Shown here piece after piece: positions 34,876 to 48,274 of a stretch of DNA of 64,000 nucleotides. The DNA is taken from contig NC_133771.1 of assembly GCF_003597395.2 (NCBI RefSeq), positions 62,721,446 through 62,785,445 of the forward strand, read 5' to 3'. This DNA is from Chelonoidis abingdonii. Lineage: Eukaryota; Chordata; Testudines; Testudinidae. The notes under the pieces are model-generated. The model was not told the origin of the DNA. It did not search any database and saw nothing but the letters and a program-made list of their open reading frames with translations. The translations under genes and the position numbers were made by a program. The first letter of the stretch is position 1. The number at the start of each line of letters is the position of its first letter.

Positions 34876-36914
34876 TGAGGTCAAATATGATGCATGAATT
34901 ACAATGCTGAACAGTATTTCATTAAAAACTGAACCAACAGCACAATTTATCCAGGGAAAATATTGAACATATGTCATTCAAGTCTACTAAATGTTAAGGG
35001 CCACATCCTTAACTATGCCAGTTTTCTAACAGGATTTGGCCCCTAGTTTACTGTTATCATCATGACAGAGGTTTTTAAAAGTCAACATTTCTGTTAGAGA
35101 TACTGTTGCAAAGGACTTAATCAACTCTGACAGAAGTCAATTGGACAATATTACTCCAGAGAATACAACTTAGTTAAAAGGAAAACAATGAAAACAGTCA
35201 CATCAAGATCATATTTTTCTTGAATCATTAGAAGAATATATTCGTTGGCACATATAATTAATCAGTTTTAAACCCTGTGGATGTAAAAAGCAAGTGTGGA
35301 AATGTCAGTGGTGTACTGAACAAAATCTCAGTTTTATCTCAGTCAGTGGACAACATGATGGATTAATGCAAAGAAACAAAGAACACAGCAACATAACTCA
35401 GGAGAGTTAAAGGATCAAAGTAAGTTAAGGTTCTGGTTTGTCAGGCAACAGCCATTTAAAATTTGTGAGGAAATATAAGGGGGGTGAAAGTAAAGAGAGA
35501 CTCAAGATACCAGGGAGCTGAGCAGGAAACATTTTGGCTCACATAGTGAAACCAGCAAAATGTGTCCTAGCCTCATATTGTCCATTTCCTATTTTGGGTC
35601 ACAACTGGATTAAATTCCAAACACTTGTTTCCCTTTTTCCCAGCTTTGACAAATGGGGGACATTATGCAAGGTTTGACTTGAGGCAGGCATCATATCCAG
35701 CTATTCAGTATGGATAGGAATAGTGGAATTCAAAACTGTCATCCCCCAAACCTCAAAAGACCCTTTAATGTATGAAAGGGATAAAAGTATATCAAAAATG
35801 CCTGTTGTGCCATCTGGTCCATCCTGAAGAGTCAGGAAGAAGAAGCAGCAGCAAGTTCTGCTCCTGAGAATTGGCATGGGGCTTGATCTAGCATCCAGCA
35901 AAAAGGCTCCCATTAACTTTTATAAACACTGGATCAGGCTGAAGAAGTAAAGGTTACAAGCCACCAGAAACCTGCTTCTCACTCCCAAATATATCAAAGG
36001 GATGTCTCAGGAGAGAAATATGTTGGGATCTCACTTAGGTCCTAGGGTCAAACATCTTGGGAGGATGGACTGGTGATAAGAGTCAGCAGAAAACTGGGCA
36101 ACCAAAATACATGAGAGTGGATTTTATTTCTGATAAATATTTGGGTCCCTAAATAGGCTGACACTTAGGTTATTCAGGACAATTTTTTATTCATCTGTTA
36201 CATCTCTAGTTATTAGCTGGTATTGTGCTCAGGAGTAGCCACTACTTGTGAAACCATTGAATGACCAATATTTGTCTTTTTCAAAAAAGTTCCTCCTCAG
36301 GTAGATTTTTGCAGACTATCACTGTTCAAAAAATAAGCTATGACAAAGGGTGACAATATTACGATATTAGACCTACAAAGGAAAATGACAAGTTTTTTGA
36401 CAGAAAAAAGTAAAGAAAGTTTGGATAAAAGTTAATGTAGAGAAATGAGGGGCGATTACTGGATGTTATTAAAGAAGATTTGAGAAAGTACAGTAGATCA
36501 GGAAATGATTTTCAGATGAAGAAGGCCATTAAAAATATCACTAGCATTGATCACATAAGATTTGAATTTCTCAGCTACTAACAGTAGCTTTGTAGGAAGT
36601 AGTTTTAAAAAGGGGAGTGGCGATACCAATATATTTGGAATAGATGGAAGATAAGAGAAAATTAGTTGAATGCAGGAAACAGAGGATAAGAAATTTACAT
36701 TTATTTTTAAAAATCTACTTTAATGTAATACATAGCTACCCACGAAAAATACCAGATTTTGTGGCATAGGAAAGAATCGGATAAAGGGCAGTTAATAATA
36801 TTTGTATTTGTATAAAGTACTAAAGTATAAGAAAAAACCCAAAATATATTTCTATTATACATTTAATATTATACATTATTAAACATTTCTTTTCTTGTCT
36901 TTTATAAGTGCTAT
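34876..36914. other. Intergenic sequence, nothing recognised
   Basis: AT-rich with no supported gene. The 70-codon minus frame at 35701-35913 is incidental. Confidence 0.5.
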
Positions 36915-37110
36915 CTAGCATGGACCCCATTAGCGTCATATCTGAGCATATTACAATCTATAATGTACTGTGAGGCAGGGGAGTACTATCCCAATTTTAA
37001 AGATGAGGGAATGAGGCACAATGAGACTAAGTGTCAGGGAACTGAAAGTAGGTCACCCCTATGTTCTAGACTAGCTCCGTGACCACAGGATCATCCTTTC
37101 TCCCTAATGA
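36915..37110 (-). mobile_element. MIR-like CORE-SINE
   Basis: CTATCCCAATTTTAAAGATG, AGGGAATGAGGCACAATGAG and ACTAAGTG form the reverse complement of the conserved MIR core. They are followed by GACCACAGGATCATCCTTTC, the complement of the tRNA-derived head. The order gives a minus-strand ancient SINE. Confidence 0.65.
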
Positions 37111-38099
37111 CAGATACAGATTCTGTAACAATAGACCACATTTCTGAAAATGGCAAATCATGATACTATCATTGTTGTGAGACATGAGACATCTGGCAGC
37201 CATGGTTCAAATCAGTTAATTTAACATTAATTGTGGGGGAAATGTTACAAATCATTTTTGGGATGTATTCGGAGTGAAACATACCTGTAATATTCTGCAA
37301 GTAAAAGTGACTAAATTCAATTGAATATATTTTTCACTGCAAATTATATGTTGCATTCTGGTTGTGCTACAAATCTTTGTAAAATCTGTTCTTGTTTAGC
37401 ACTTACAGAATCTCATGAGGAAGGTATATAATAAATAGCTCATCAATTTATACTCATGAAAAGTGCCATTATACTGCAGAATAATAGATGTAGGCAAGGA
37501 AACATATTGAACCAATTCCCACTGTATTATTCAGAATTCAGATAGAAAATTGCCACGCTAAAGCCATCTGATTCTGAGCAGAAACCTGCTATTTATTTCC
37601 TCTGTGGGTGGAACTGAGGAATAGGCCATTATTAGCATTGGAACACAGTTATTTAGACATGTCAGTGAAAAGAATACTATATTTAGTCTTCAGAACTCTG
37701 AAATACTATTTAATAAAAGCTCACAATAGTAGATTTTCCTTATAAGCTATAGCTTTAAAAAAATCCTATTCTCTATTGGATTTAGAACCGGTCTTCCTGC
37801 AATACGGGATGTTGTATTAAGATGTCTTCAGAAAGTTCCATGTGATCTGAAACATCCAACTGGGTATGTACCAGATGTAGACAAAAGGGGCATCTGTGTA
37901 GCCTCCAATCTGAAGAATGATGACTGTGTAAGCAGGGTCTGAATGAGTTCTCTCTGACTAGCTGGGAGGGGGAGAGACTTCAGGAGCAAACTGTATTTAC
38001 ATGAACACACGTACTCTGCCAAGATATCCAGCAGATAGAGCTGTATTGCTCAAAGTGATTAACTTTGGCTGGTGTTGGGTTACAAATCACTTTATTACT
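37111..38099. other. Intergenic sequence, nothing recognised
   Basis: No gene or repeat termini were found. Confidence 0.5.
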
Positions 38100-39150
38100 G
38101 AATGCAGGGGTAGTGAAATGTTATCCATGTTGTTGTCTTTACTGCATTAATAAAGAGGAGCAGAACTGTGCCTAACCTGTCCCATTGAGGGGGTCACCCT
38201 CAGCTGAAAGAACCTCATTAAGCCAGGGGCTTGAATGCCAGACTACTGTGAAAGTAAGAGGTGTCCCAGCTAGGAGATGTGGACTCTCCTTAAGGGTCCC
38301 CAGTCTGGTTTAACCTGTTCTTCCCCATTGTTCAAAGATAGGACCTAAATGGGTTTCATTAGGAGCCTTCGTCATTTTACATGTTTAAATGAGAGCTGAA
38401 ATCACTTGTGGTGGGACAGTATTTCTACCCACTGCTGAAAATCACTAAGAGCTTGCAATCACTGAGACTGACCTGCAGAGAGGTAGGTGGCAGCAGAAGG
38501 TAATTGACATTTGGCCAGTGGGAGTGACAAATAGGTATCTAGTGGGAGTGGCGAGCAGTCACCTGGTGGGAGTGGAATGAGCAGCTGGCAGAGAAGCCAG
38601 TCGCAAGGAACAGCGGCTAGCAGGGCAGCCAGCCAGAGCAAGTGCTCAGATGGCGGAGCAAGCAAGATGCCGTCTTCCCTCGGTGGGAGGTGAACTCACA
38701 CAGATACACTTTGGAAACCTGGCTCCTCACTGACCAAGGACAGCCACTGTGAGTGGGATATGGTGAGGGAGCAGAGAGGGGCACATAAAAGGAACTTTCG
38801 GTTGTAGAACTGAAGAACATGAGGCAGAAGGCACTGTCCCACACACTAAGAGGTGAGTGTCGTGCTCACAATTTTATGATTATGAATCCTGTTTGTGGCA
38901 TTTCCCCTAATTAATGTCAGGTGACCTCCCTCCTTTCATTAAAAGGTTCTTTTCTACACTCAGATTCTGTGCTTGTGAGTGGGGAAGTATTGCCTCTCAG
39001 AGGCTCCCAAGGATGGTTTATAATTTTCCCAGGTTACTGGGAGGGCGCTCGAGCCAGTTCTGTGTTGTATTGTTGAAAAGGAACCACTAGATATTGAATC
39101 CAGCCCTGGTTGCTGCAGGCTTCACCTCACAGAAGGTTTACAACTGTAAC
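38100..39150 (+). mobile_element. Probable solo LTR or LTR-retroelement fragment
   Basis: The stretch has an LTR-like order: a GTGGGAGTGG-type imperfect repeat region at 38510-38575, ATTAAAAGGTTCTTTTCTAC (polyadenylation-like, about 38937), GTGCTTGTGAGTGGGGAAGT, CGAGCCAGTTCTGTGTTGTA, and an ACTGTAACA end near 39150. I remember this 3' arrangement from turtle repeats. The left boundary and target duplication were not found. Open frames inside are incidental. Confidence 0.5.
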
Positions 39151-42100
39151 AGTGCAACAGACCCCAACTATTAGCATTCCAATCCTCCTGTCACATTAGT
39201 GTAATCCAGGAGAAACTCCTTTTGAATGGTTAAATTACATTTATATATAAACAGTGTGAGTAAGTCGAGAATCAGGTTTCTAGTCTTGAAAGTTGTCTTG
39301 ATCACATGTGCAAATCTATATGGATAGTCAAAAATAAGATAGGTAGCAATGAGGAAAAACATCAGACAACTAGAAGAAACCCATGGAATCCTTTGGTTTT
39401 GCTCTGCAAAAGCAAGTAAAGTCTCTCTCTCTTTAAATAATTTAAGATGGACTAGGGAGTAACAGCTTTAGAAGCAGAAATATTCAACAAGATGTGTTAA
39501 CCTATAGAAAAGTATGATGGAAATATGAACATATTTCTAAGTGAGAACAAAAGAATAGAACAAGCATGTGGGGACAAAAGGCTAAGGCACAAAAATTAGT
39601 TTTCATTACTTTGCTTTTTTCAATGCTTAATTATCTTTAGATAAGATCAGTGCAAGTTAACTTCCACAAATGGGTAAATCTAATCTAAAGCACTGTATTA
39701 CTACTTCCGTTATTGTAATACATCTTTACGAAGTCACAATGCTACAAACAGTTATATCACAAGAACTGCAGTTTCAACAGTGCTAGATGATGCACCATAT
39801 ACTCAGAATGACAACTTAATTTTGCAATAGGTTAATATTGCTGTAGGGACATACAGTGAAAATTAATTATAATAAGACATAACACAGCCTATAATGGCAC
39901 TGTACATATTTCTGAAACAATAGAATTACAGTGAATTATTAGAATAATCATTTTGTTTTAGTATGCTACAATTATCATTACAAGAGAGTAATTCTGGTAA
40001 GTTTTAGATGATGCAAGTCCTCAGAACTCAGATGCTGACATGAATAACCCTTGTGGAAGATTAAACCATCGAATACAGATCCTAATGAAATTCATCTAGG
40101 GCTTAAATCAACTCCCACTGAAGTCAGTGGAATGACTCACATGGAAGTTAATGGGAGAACAATCAGTCTCAACAGCTTGGAGCCATACAATGGCTAAAAT
40201 GAACTCCAATCTGTTCTCTTCTAACTTCTTATTTCCTTTTTTTAAACAAAATATATTTCTATCTGCCATGAGAATGAGCCAGCCAAGACTGTGTAAGATG
40301 ACTCAAGGTGCCATGTACTCTAAAATAACCCCAAATATGCTAGCTGGAACATAACTCCTTCTCCCTGATCAACACACCCATCAAGCAAAGAAGGGTAACT
40401 AACATAAGAACAAAATTAAAAATCCCCAAACCAAACCAAAACGAGGGCATAAAACTTTTGCTGAGATTCCCCCTTAACTCTGTGCTGTCTTGCATATTCC
40501 TTTTAAAGTGTCATGGTATACGCATGTATTTTATGGGAGGTTGAGGGGAAACAGATTACTGCCCAAAAGAGTTTATATCAATCCTGCAAGGTGCTGAGCA
40601 TCCTCCCTTCCCACTGAAATCAGTGAAAATGGAGGATAATCAGCAACTTGCAAGAAGTACTCAACACATCTACAGAACTGGGCTACTGCTTAGCTGGAGG
40701 GGGCATATGTGATCCACGTGTAAATACAACTGATCTTTGGGCCCCACAAAGGAGTATCTCGACTTTAAAAAGTATGTTTGTATCCCTTTTCCTTGCTCAA
40801 GCCTTAAATACAAACTCATGTGAACTGATCACTAGGATGAAAGGAAGAAGCAGCTGTGCACCATTTCTACAGTAGATGGAGGAGCCTAAACATCCCTTCC
40901 ACACACACAAACTTTTAATGTAAAGTAATTCAGTTACTACTTCATCTTGCTAACCCTACCCAGAATCCTTAATCTGTCCCTGTGCACAGTGACAGAGGGA
41001 CATGGGACAGGAGTTGGTTGTGTTTGGGAGCAAGATGTGGCAAGACATTATTTTGTAGGCCCACTTAAAAATGCCAGGGCTGTTTCTTCTTGCTAACACT
41101 TTCATTCCTCTCTGAGTTGGCTCATGTAGGCAGATGCTGCACTGCTGTTGCTACAGCACTTTCTGTCAGGGGAACTGCTATCCTGCATCTTTGACCAGTG
41201 CTGCAAGCAGACGCTGTGCTCGCTGCTACAGCAGCGTGTGAGGAAGAGCAGGGATCATGCTCTTACTGCAGTAAGTGGGAGTTCTGCAGAGTTACCTCTC
41301 TCCACCAGAGCCTACCTACCTAGCATCCAGCCAGAGATTTAAGAGTCCAGTGTTGAGTGGATATCTGGAGCCATGCTTCACCATGGTTGCTTCCATACCC
41401 GACGAATACTACTTTGAGGAAATCTGCTCCACACCCAAGCCCTCCCACCAACCAATACTTCCTGCTGGGGAGAGTGCCAGCAGCTAAGGTAGCTTAACAA
41501 ATAAATGGTGCCCATTTCCCGACCCAGCCTATCAGCAACCATCACAGAGGACCAGTTCCCCATTTAGGCAGAGGGAGAGAGTAGGAAATTGATGTATTGT
41601 TATTATGTTAGTTGTTGTTTTTTTGTGAGGGAAGATGTTGCTGACCAAAGTCCTCATTTTTCTGAGGTAAACCTTTGTTAAAAATTTGACAGCATATCAC
41701 TGCGTCGAGTTCCATATTGAACAGAACACAGCATAGAATGACAATAAATAAAGGAAAGCAGGCATGAACAGGAAGGCAGCGTGAAGGTCCAGGACATTGC
41801 TATTCTTATTGTTGTACAGTGTGCACATCTTGTTTCTCTTTGATTGCCAAGAAAAATTACACAACAATATATTTAAAAAACTTTAACAGAGAATATCAAA
41901 CAGCTGTCCTCAAGCAAAAAGTAGACCAATTGAAAATACATTCAATGGCGTCTTTTAAAAATCTTAGCTGGTTTCCTCCACCAATGCTCTTATAATATTT
42001 CATTGTTATTGTGTAATCATACACTTCTAAAAATAGTCCTTCTAAAAATATCCAAAAATAAGTAAAGAGAGTCAAATATTCAAAATTTTAAAAAGTATCA

Positions 42101-43347
42101 TAGTCACTTTCAAGAAAAAAAAAGTACCTATGCTAATATAATTAATTTGTTATGCATTTTCCTGTTTCTTTGCAGAGTTTTGGAACTTGGAAAAACACAT
42201 TAATTCTTGTGAAAAGATCTCTACATAGTTATAAAAATATTTGTATTAAATAACTTAGACTACAGTAGAGTCAATATTAATCATTTCCCACTTTCTGGAT
42301 GAGCTTATAGCACTTTGGCCAAATTCTGATGACAATGAAGTCAATGGAAAAACTTCTGATTACTTTAATAGAATCAGGAGTCAGGCCCTTTGTAAAAATT
42401 TTTGTAGAAGGCCCTTTGTGAAAGTATTTTTAAAAATTCGCTTTAAACTTTTTTTGTTTTCTATAAACTCTGTTATTCTGTAAACTCTCTATTACTCAGT
42501 TTTCATCCAAAACCCAATTTTATAATCTTCATTCACTCAGAACTGCCATTGACTTTGGTGACCATTTTGCACCGACAAAGACTTCAGGATAATATTCCAG
42601 GTAATTAAAATGCCAAGATATCACAAATTAGTAGTACCTGATAAAGATCAGTCTGGGCCATGAAGATTTCCAGTCTAATCATAAAAACCTGATAGGTTGA
42701 TATATACAAGTATACTTAAAGACCAGGTACATTTTAGAAAAGTATAATTCTAGGAGATTATTCAGAACTAAAAGCTGGATAACAGAGTTCAAAAAGTGTG
42801 GATTCGTTGTATATATGATTCCTCAGTAGAGTGTTGTCGAGTTATAACAATTGTCTTGATTGATTCCTACTCATGTTGTATCACAGATGAAACCATTATA
42901 TTGTATTATTGTAACTACAAAATGGATTTTAATATTCAGCTACTCTTATATAAAGTCTTCCCTGGTGATGCTCAATTTTAGCTGTATGATTGCATGCATT
43001 GTTGTTTAGAGCATACCCTTCTATCTAATTTTTTAACCTGTTAACAGAGTTCTCAGGCCACTCAAATGTATGGATCATAACTTTTTAAATCATATCACAA
43101 AGCATATTCAGCTCTTCTTTTTAACTGCCTGCCTGGGGTGGCTGGTCATTTTGTGCTTATATGACTAAGCCCCACCAGTACTGTCCTAGCCATCAACAGC
43201 ATTATTGACACTGTGTAGCATGGATGCTGTACGGCAGAATGTACTAGTATGTGCTGTAATGACTGCTGGTGGGAGTGGTGGAGCTCCACCCCTTCCATGT
43301 ATCTCCCTTGGGTAGCAGATGGTATAAGTTCCTACAGAACCATTCCC
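39151..43347. other. Long intergenic stretch with no gene
   Basis: About 4.2 kb, AT-rich. 41100-41500 is somewhat GC-richer, with overlapping short frames on both strands (41148-41487, 41378-41563), none of which resembles a known domain. Short motifs of the TGAAGTCAATGG kind occur at about 40119 and 42343. Confidence 0.5.
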
Positions 43348-43925
43348 TGTGGTAATATGGTGGCCTGCCCCTTAAAGTGCTAAAAGTCCCAGGACTAGCT
43401 AGCCCTGTTTAATTAATCACACCTTTTCTGGGTGTAGGGCTTAAAAGGGGAGGAAGCCCAGAAGTTGAGCTGGATTGTTGCTGGAGAGCCAAGCCACAGG
43501 AGTGAAGTTAACTCCTGTGGTAGGCCCCTGGAACAAGGGGCTAGGCTCTAAGGAGGCAATCCAGAGGCAGGCTTCCGTAAGAGGGACACGGGAATGAGGA
43601 GAAGCCCAGGAGGGGCAGAAGACTATTGTGAGTTTTTGTTGTACTTAGACTCCCAACAGGGAAAACTGGAGTCAGTGCTCTGATAAGAGTGAGAAGAACT
43701 GCAAATTAAATGCAGGAAGGGAGATGAACCTTTAGTTTATGTTAACTTGGAACTACTGTCAAAAGTGGTGTTTATTTTAGGACTTTGAGGATCTCAGATG
43801 GGGAGTGAACTTTTAAGCGACCTTGTCTAAGGACTAGGCCACAGCAGACGCTGATAGAAACAACAAAGGGGAAGGCTCAGCAATTCCCTGCACCCAGCCA
43901 CAAGGGAACATTGGCTGAGCAGGTA
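43348..43925 (+). mobile_element. LTR-like repeat
   Basis: TGTGGTAATATGGTGGCCTG, CCCTGTTTAATTAATCACAC, GGGCTTAAAAGGGGAGGAAG and GAGATGAACCTTTAGTTTAT succeed one another, as in a reptile LTR-type repeat that I recognise by text. The start (TG) and the end near GGCTGAGCAGGTA are approximate and no target duplication was seen. Confidence 0.5.
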
Positions 43926-44029
43926 TGTTGCTTCTATGCACATGGCACTCAGTCTGTGCATATGGCGCATAGTCAGAACCCTATAACATCCTCCATTGTT
44001 GGCACCTTGACTGTTTTTTCACTTTGCAG

Positions 44030-44360
44030 TACAGCTGTAAGGGACCAGGGCATAGGTAGTCTAGCCTAGTGGTCATGGCTGGGCTGGTGTCCACAAGTCA
44101 AGGATGGCCATGAGGTGGAAGTCAGTGAGCAGGGATCCGAATAATTGTTAGAGCCAGGATGGATAGACAAGAGTTAAGGGTTAGAGTCAGGCTGGGATTG
44201 GAGACTGAAAATCAGAAAGTGAGGGGAGTTGTACCAAGCCAGAAGTCTGTGTGGTTGCCCAGACAACTTCCTGGGCCACCCTCCAGGGTTAAGTAGCAAG
44301 AATGGGCCCATCAGAGAGCCGCAGGGTGCTGTCACTTTGGACCCTTTAGATAGTATGTCC
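44030..44360. repeat. Unclassified dispersed repeat-like segment
   Basis: The text around GTCATGGCTGGGCTGGTGTC and GAGCAGGGATCCGAATAAT resembles a reptile interspersed repeat of LTR type, but neither ends nor family can be fixed. Confidence 0.35.
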
Positions 44361-44401
44361 TGTGGCACCTAATCTCCACTGTGCTCCTTGAATATGGCTC
44401 T

Positions 44402-45290
44402 GCATTAGTGTTGATAAATGCAAAGTAATGCACATTGGAAAACATAATCCTAGCTATACATATACAATGATGGGGTCTAAATTAGCTGTTACCACTCAAG
44501 AAAGAGATCTTGGTGTCATTGTGGATAGTTCTTTGAAAACATCCAGTCAATTTGCAGTGGTGGTCAAAAAGCGGACAGAATGCTGGGAATAATTAAGAAA
44601 GGAATAGATAATAGGACAGAAAATTATCATGTTGCCTTTATATAAATCCATGGTACGCCCACATCTTTAATACTGCGTGCAGATGTTGTCGTCTCATTTC
44701 AAAAAAGATATATTGGATTTGGAAAAGATTCAGAAAAGGGGAACAAAAATGATTAGGGGTATGGAACGGCTTCCATATGAGGAGAGATTAATAAGATTGG
44801 GACTTTTCAGCTTGGAAAAGAGGCGACTAAGGGGGGACTATGATAGAGGTCTATAAAACCATGAGAGGTTAGAGAAAGTAAATAAGGAAGTGTTATTTAC
44901 TCCTCATAATGCAAGAACAAGAGCCATCAAATGAAATTAATATATAGCAGGTTTAAAATAACCACAAGAAATTATTTTTTCACGCAATGCACTGTCAACC
45001 TCTGGAACTCCTTGCCAGAGGGTGTTGTGAAGGCCATTACGATAACGGGGTTCAAAAGGGAGCTAGATGGACCTATCTTCCATGAATCTATCAATGGCTA
45101 CTAGCCAGGATGGGTAGGAATGGTGTCCCAACCTTCTGTTTGCCAGAAGCTGGGATTGGGTGACAGGGCATGGATTACTTGATGATACAACCTGTCTGTT
45201 CATTTCCTTTGGGGCTACTGTCAGAGGACAGGATACTGGGCTTGATGAACCTTTGGTCTGACCCAGTATGGCCGTTCTTATGTTCTTATG
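44402..45290 (+). mobile_element. CR1 LINE, 3' part ending in TTCTTATG repeats
   Basis: Broken translation of CR1 ORF2 C-terminal sequence is visible: DKCKVMHIGKHNPSYTYTMM, SKLAVTTQERDLGVIVDSSL, and, after frameshifts, [17 protein letters not shown]. The 3' UTR ends GACCCAGTATGGCCGTTCTT followed by two TTCTTATG octamers, the 3' microsatellite type of this CR1 lineage. It is 889 bp, 5'-truncated and dead. Confidence 0.9.
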
Positions 45291-46892
45291 GGAATGTCAG
45301 CTGTCCCATGCTCCGCAGACCCATGTTCTAGACCCACAGATCCTTACGACACCTCCCTGTCACTCTGTGGGGAGAACCAAGGAGGCAGTCTGCCGTTTGG
45401 AGCTCACAGGGGAGTGGAGCTCACAGGGGAGCTCATGTGCTACTACAGCTCTTTTCTGAGTTGCAGCTCACTCTCCTGCTGATGTATGGGAATGAGGAAG
45501 GGAGGTGAAATCATTGCCCTGGCCACTTTTGGGCACCATGCACCCCATAGGGCAGATAGGAAACTGCCTGTGATCCCTGAAGAGTAGGGGCTGTGATTTT
45601 GTTTGGCTCCTAAGTGAGCTGTTCAATGATGAGAAGGTTCCCTCTGCCCTGATTGTACACCTATGCTTAAGCTAAAGGTAAAGGTCAACAGAGATTAATA
45701 AACATGGGATACATTTTCCATGTTGCCAACCCATGTGTTCAAAAATAATGAGTCAGGCCTCAAAAATCATAAAGTTGGCTTCAAACTCATGTTCTTTTAG
45801 AAATAATACATTTGAGGTTCTTTATATTTATTTGCATTCTGGCTTTTTGAGTCTTTAAGGTGCACTCACCTCACGTTTTCAAGCACTATGGCTAGAAATT
45901 TACTATTTTCAAACAGGAAAGCTGAGATTATCATGACATTTCTTGTTTCTAGCATTTGGGCTTAAGAAAACCTAACAAAACAATAACAAAACAACACAAA
46001 AAAACCCACCAAATATCACAAAACTCAGTAAACTTGTGAGAGTTGACAACTCTATTTTTCTTCATCTGTGGTTTTCTGGACTGCTGCCGTGGTAACACTT
46101 CTACAGTTCATATTAAGGGGAATGTGAGGGAGCTGTGAGCCCATGTTTGGATTTTAAACAAACTGAAAAAAGGTTGATGTAGTTTTTTCCTATGGAGCAA
46201 GTGGGAACTAAAGGACAGATGAATGAGAACTCTGCTTTCCTAGATGTATGAGTTTCATGTGACATCTAACAAGAAGGTGACCTCAGTTACTTTTTCTGAG
46301 CTGGAACGTTGGGGTATTTATTATTACAATGGAACAAAACCCAAAATAAACAAAAAATCCTGTAGGTAGAGGCAGAGACACAAGCTGATTTAACAGATAC
46401 ATGGCAGTGGACACTGAAAGAGAGGAAATTTAATTTTTTTTATGAAAATAGAGAACAGATAGAATGAATTTTATTGGAGAAATTGAGTGTTGTTTCTTTT
46501 TTTAAGATGGCTATCCCGTATTGTGTGCTGTAAATAGGAAAGAGGCACAGAGTGCTTAGAAATATGATGGGCTCAAAATCATATCCAGAAATTAATTAAT
46601 TTTCCCAAGGTTTTTCAGTTAATCATTCAGGAAACATTCATCCTGGCATGTGACTGTTTTAAATAGAATTTGTTAAGAATTTTTTGATGACGTGGCGTTT
46701 TTTGTTTCTTATTGAAATATCTGTGACAGGTCTGGCAATTTTCTGCAATATTGTATTAAATGCAAAGTATATGTATTATTGTGGACCAAGATTATATATA
46801 ACTTGTCTAGTGGGGCAGGTGTGATGTGACTTCAAAAGACTATATTGAAATTGACAGAGATGAGTAGACTTTTGGGACAATAGTGTAGACTT
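45291..46892. other. Intergenic sequence, nothing recognised
   Basis: A 17-bp tandem duplication around GAGCTCACAGGGGAG lies at 45400-45435. The rest is AT-rich and featureless. Confidence 0.5.
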
Positions 46893-47376
46893 TTTTTGGC
46901 CCCCCACTACAGAAGGGAGGTGAACAAATTGGATAGAGTCCAGCAGAGGGCAACAAAAATGGTTAGTGGTCTGGAGCACATGACTTATGAGGAGAGGCTG
47001 AGGGACCTGGACTTATTTAGTCTGTAGAAGAGAAGAGTGAGGGGGGGATTTGATAACAGCCTTCAACTACCTGAAGGGGGGTTCCAAAGAGGATGGAGCT
47101 AGGTCGTTCTCAGTGGTGGCATATGACAGAGCAAGGAGCAATGGTCTTTAGGATATTAGGAAAATATTAGGAAAAACTATTTGACTAGAGGGTGGTGAAA
47201 CACTGGAATGGGTTACCTAGGCAGGTGGTGGAATCTCCATCCTTAGAGGTTTTTAAGGCCCAGCTTGACAAAGCCCTGGCTGGGATGATTTAGTTGGTGT
47301 TGGTCCTGTTTTGAACAGGGGGTTGGACTAGATGACCTCTTGAGGTCTCTTCCAACCCTAATCTTCTATGATTCTA
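46893..47376 (+). mobile_element. CR1 LINE 3' end ending in ATTCTATG-type tail
   Basis: GGCCCCCCACTACAGAAGGG, CAGCAGAGGGCAACAAAAAT, TATGAGGAGAGGCTGAGGGA and CTACCTGAAGGGGGGTTCCA, then GGGGGTTGGACTAGATGACC, lead to a TTCTATGATTCTA end. This is the CR1 lineage with an ATTCTATG 3' repeat. Relative to the usual spacing, a short internal deletion is suggested near 47150. Only the ORF2 end and the UTR are present. Confidence 0.88.
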
Positions 47377-47599
47377 AGTGTGAAGTGGATTTCTTCCCGG
47401 TGAGAAGTTAATGCAAATTCCCCATCTCTAGTTACATAAAACCCAGCCTTTTCATGTTATGCCCTGAGGGTGATTCCTGAAGTTTGGAGATCAAAGACTC
47501 AAACTGTATGAAGAAATAGGCTAATCTGCCAAATTTGGGTTCTGGTTCTGAATCTGTGGCAGTTATGAATTTGTGGCCTCAGGAGAAACAGAGATATGG

Positions 47600-47922
47600 T
47601 TTTTGAAGGACTGACACATATTGGAGCCTGAGGTTGGAGTTGGGATTGACCTGTGGTAAGTTTTCTAGCCTGTGTGCAGGTTTCTCTATTGTTTTTAATG
47701 TTTTCTCTGTACTGCTTTCACCTTAACAATAAACATCCTTGTTTTGGAAGACCTGCATGATAATTTATAACTGAAGGCAATACACTGAGCATAGCCTTTG
47801 GAGAGAAAGTAGAGTGCAGACGCTGACTTTTTAGAAAGCTTTGTGGGAATATTGCAGTATAAATCAGGGAGCTGTGCACCCTTAACACCCCTGTCAGGCA
47901 CGAGGCAAATGTGAGTCTCTAA
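47600..47922 (+). mobile_element. LTR-like repeat, portion before the nested MITE
   Basis: GTAAGTTTTCTAGCCTGTGT, TTCACCTTAACAATAAACAT (polyadenylation-type hexamer at about 47729) and GGGAGCTGTGCACCCTTAAC have the order of a reptile LTR 3' half. The sequence is split by a MITE at 47923 and resumes at 48181 (TTTGGGAGCCCAAGCCTGAA) to about 48250. The left boundary is uncertain. Confidence 0.45.
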
Positions 47923-48180
47923 GGCCATGTCTACACTATCACTTATGTCGGCAAAACTTATGTTGCTCTGGGGTAAAAAAAACAACCCCCTGAGTGACAT
48001 AAGTTTCACTAGCATAAGTGGTAGTGTGCACAGCGCTATGTTAGCACGAGATGCTTTCCTACCACTTGTTGAGGATGGTTTAATTACATTGATGAGAGAG
48101 CTCTCTCCTATTAGTATAGAGCGGCTACATGAGAGACCTTACAGCAGTGCCACTGCAAGGTATCTAGTGTAGATATAGTC
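47923..48180. mobile_element. Harbinger MITE with TAA target duplication
   Basis: The ends GGCCATGTCTACACTA (47923-47938) and TAGTGTAGATATAGTC (48165-48180) are inverted. TAA flanks both sides (47920-47922 and 48181-48183), the PIF/Harbinger hallmark. It is 258 bp and carries internal TATGTCGGCAAAAC- and AGAGAGCTCTCTCC-like palindromic pieces. It has no coding capacity. Confidence 0.88.
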
Positions 48181-48274
48181 TAAGAGAGGTGATGTTTGGG
48201 AGCCCAAGCCTGAAAGTGGGTGCCTGGCTGGACCACAGAGGGAGCATTGCCCTAAAAAACTATGACAATACAGA

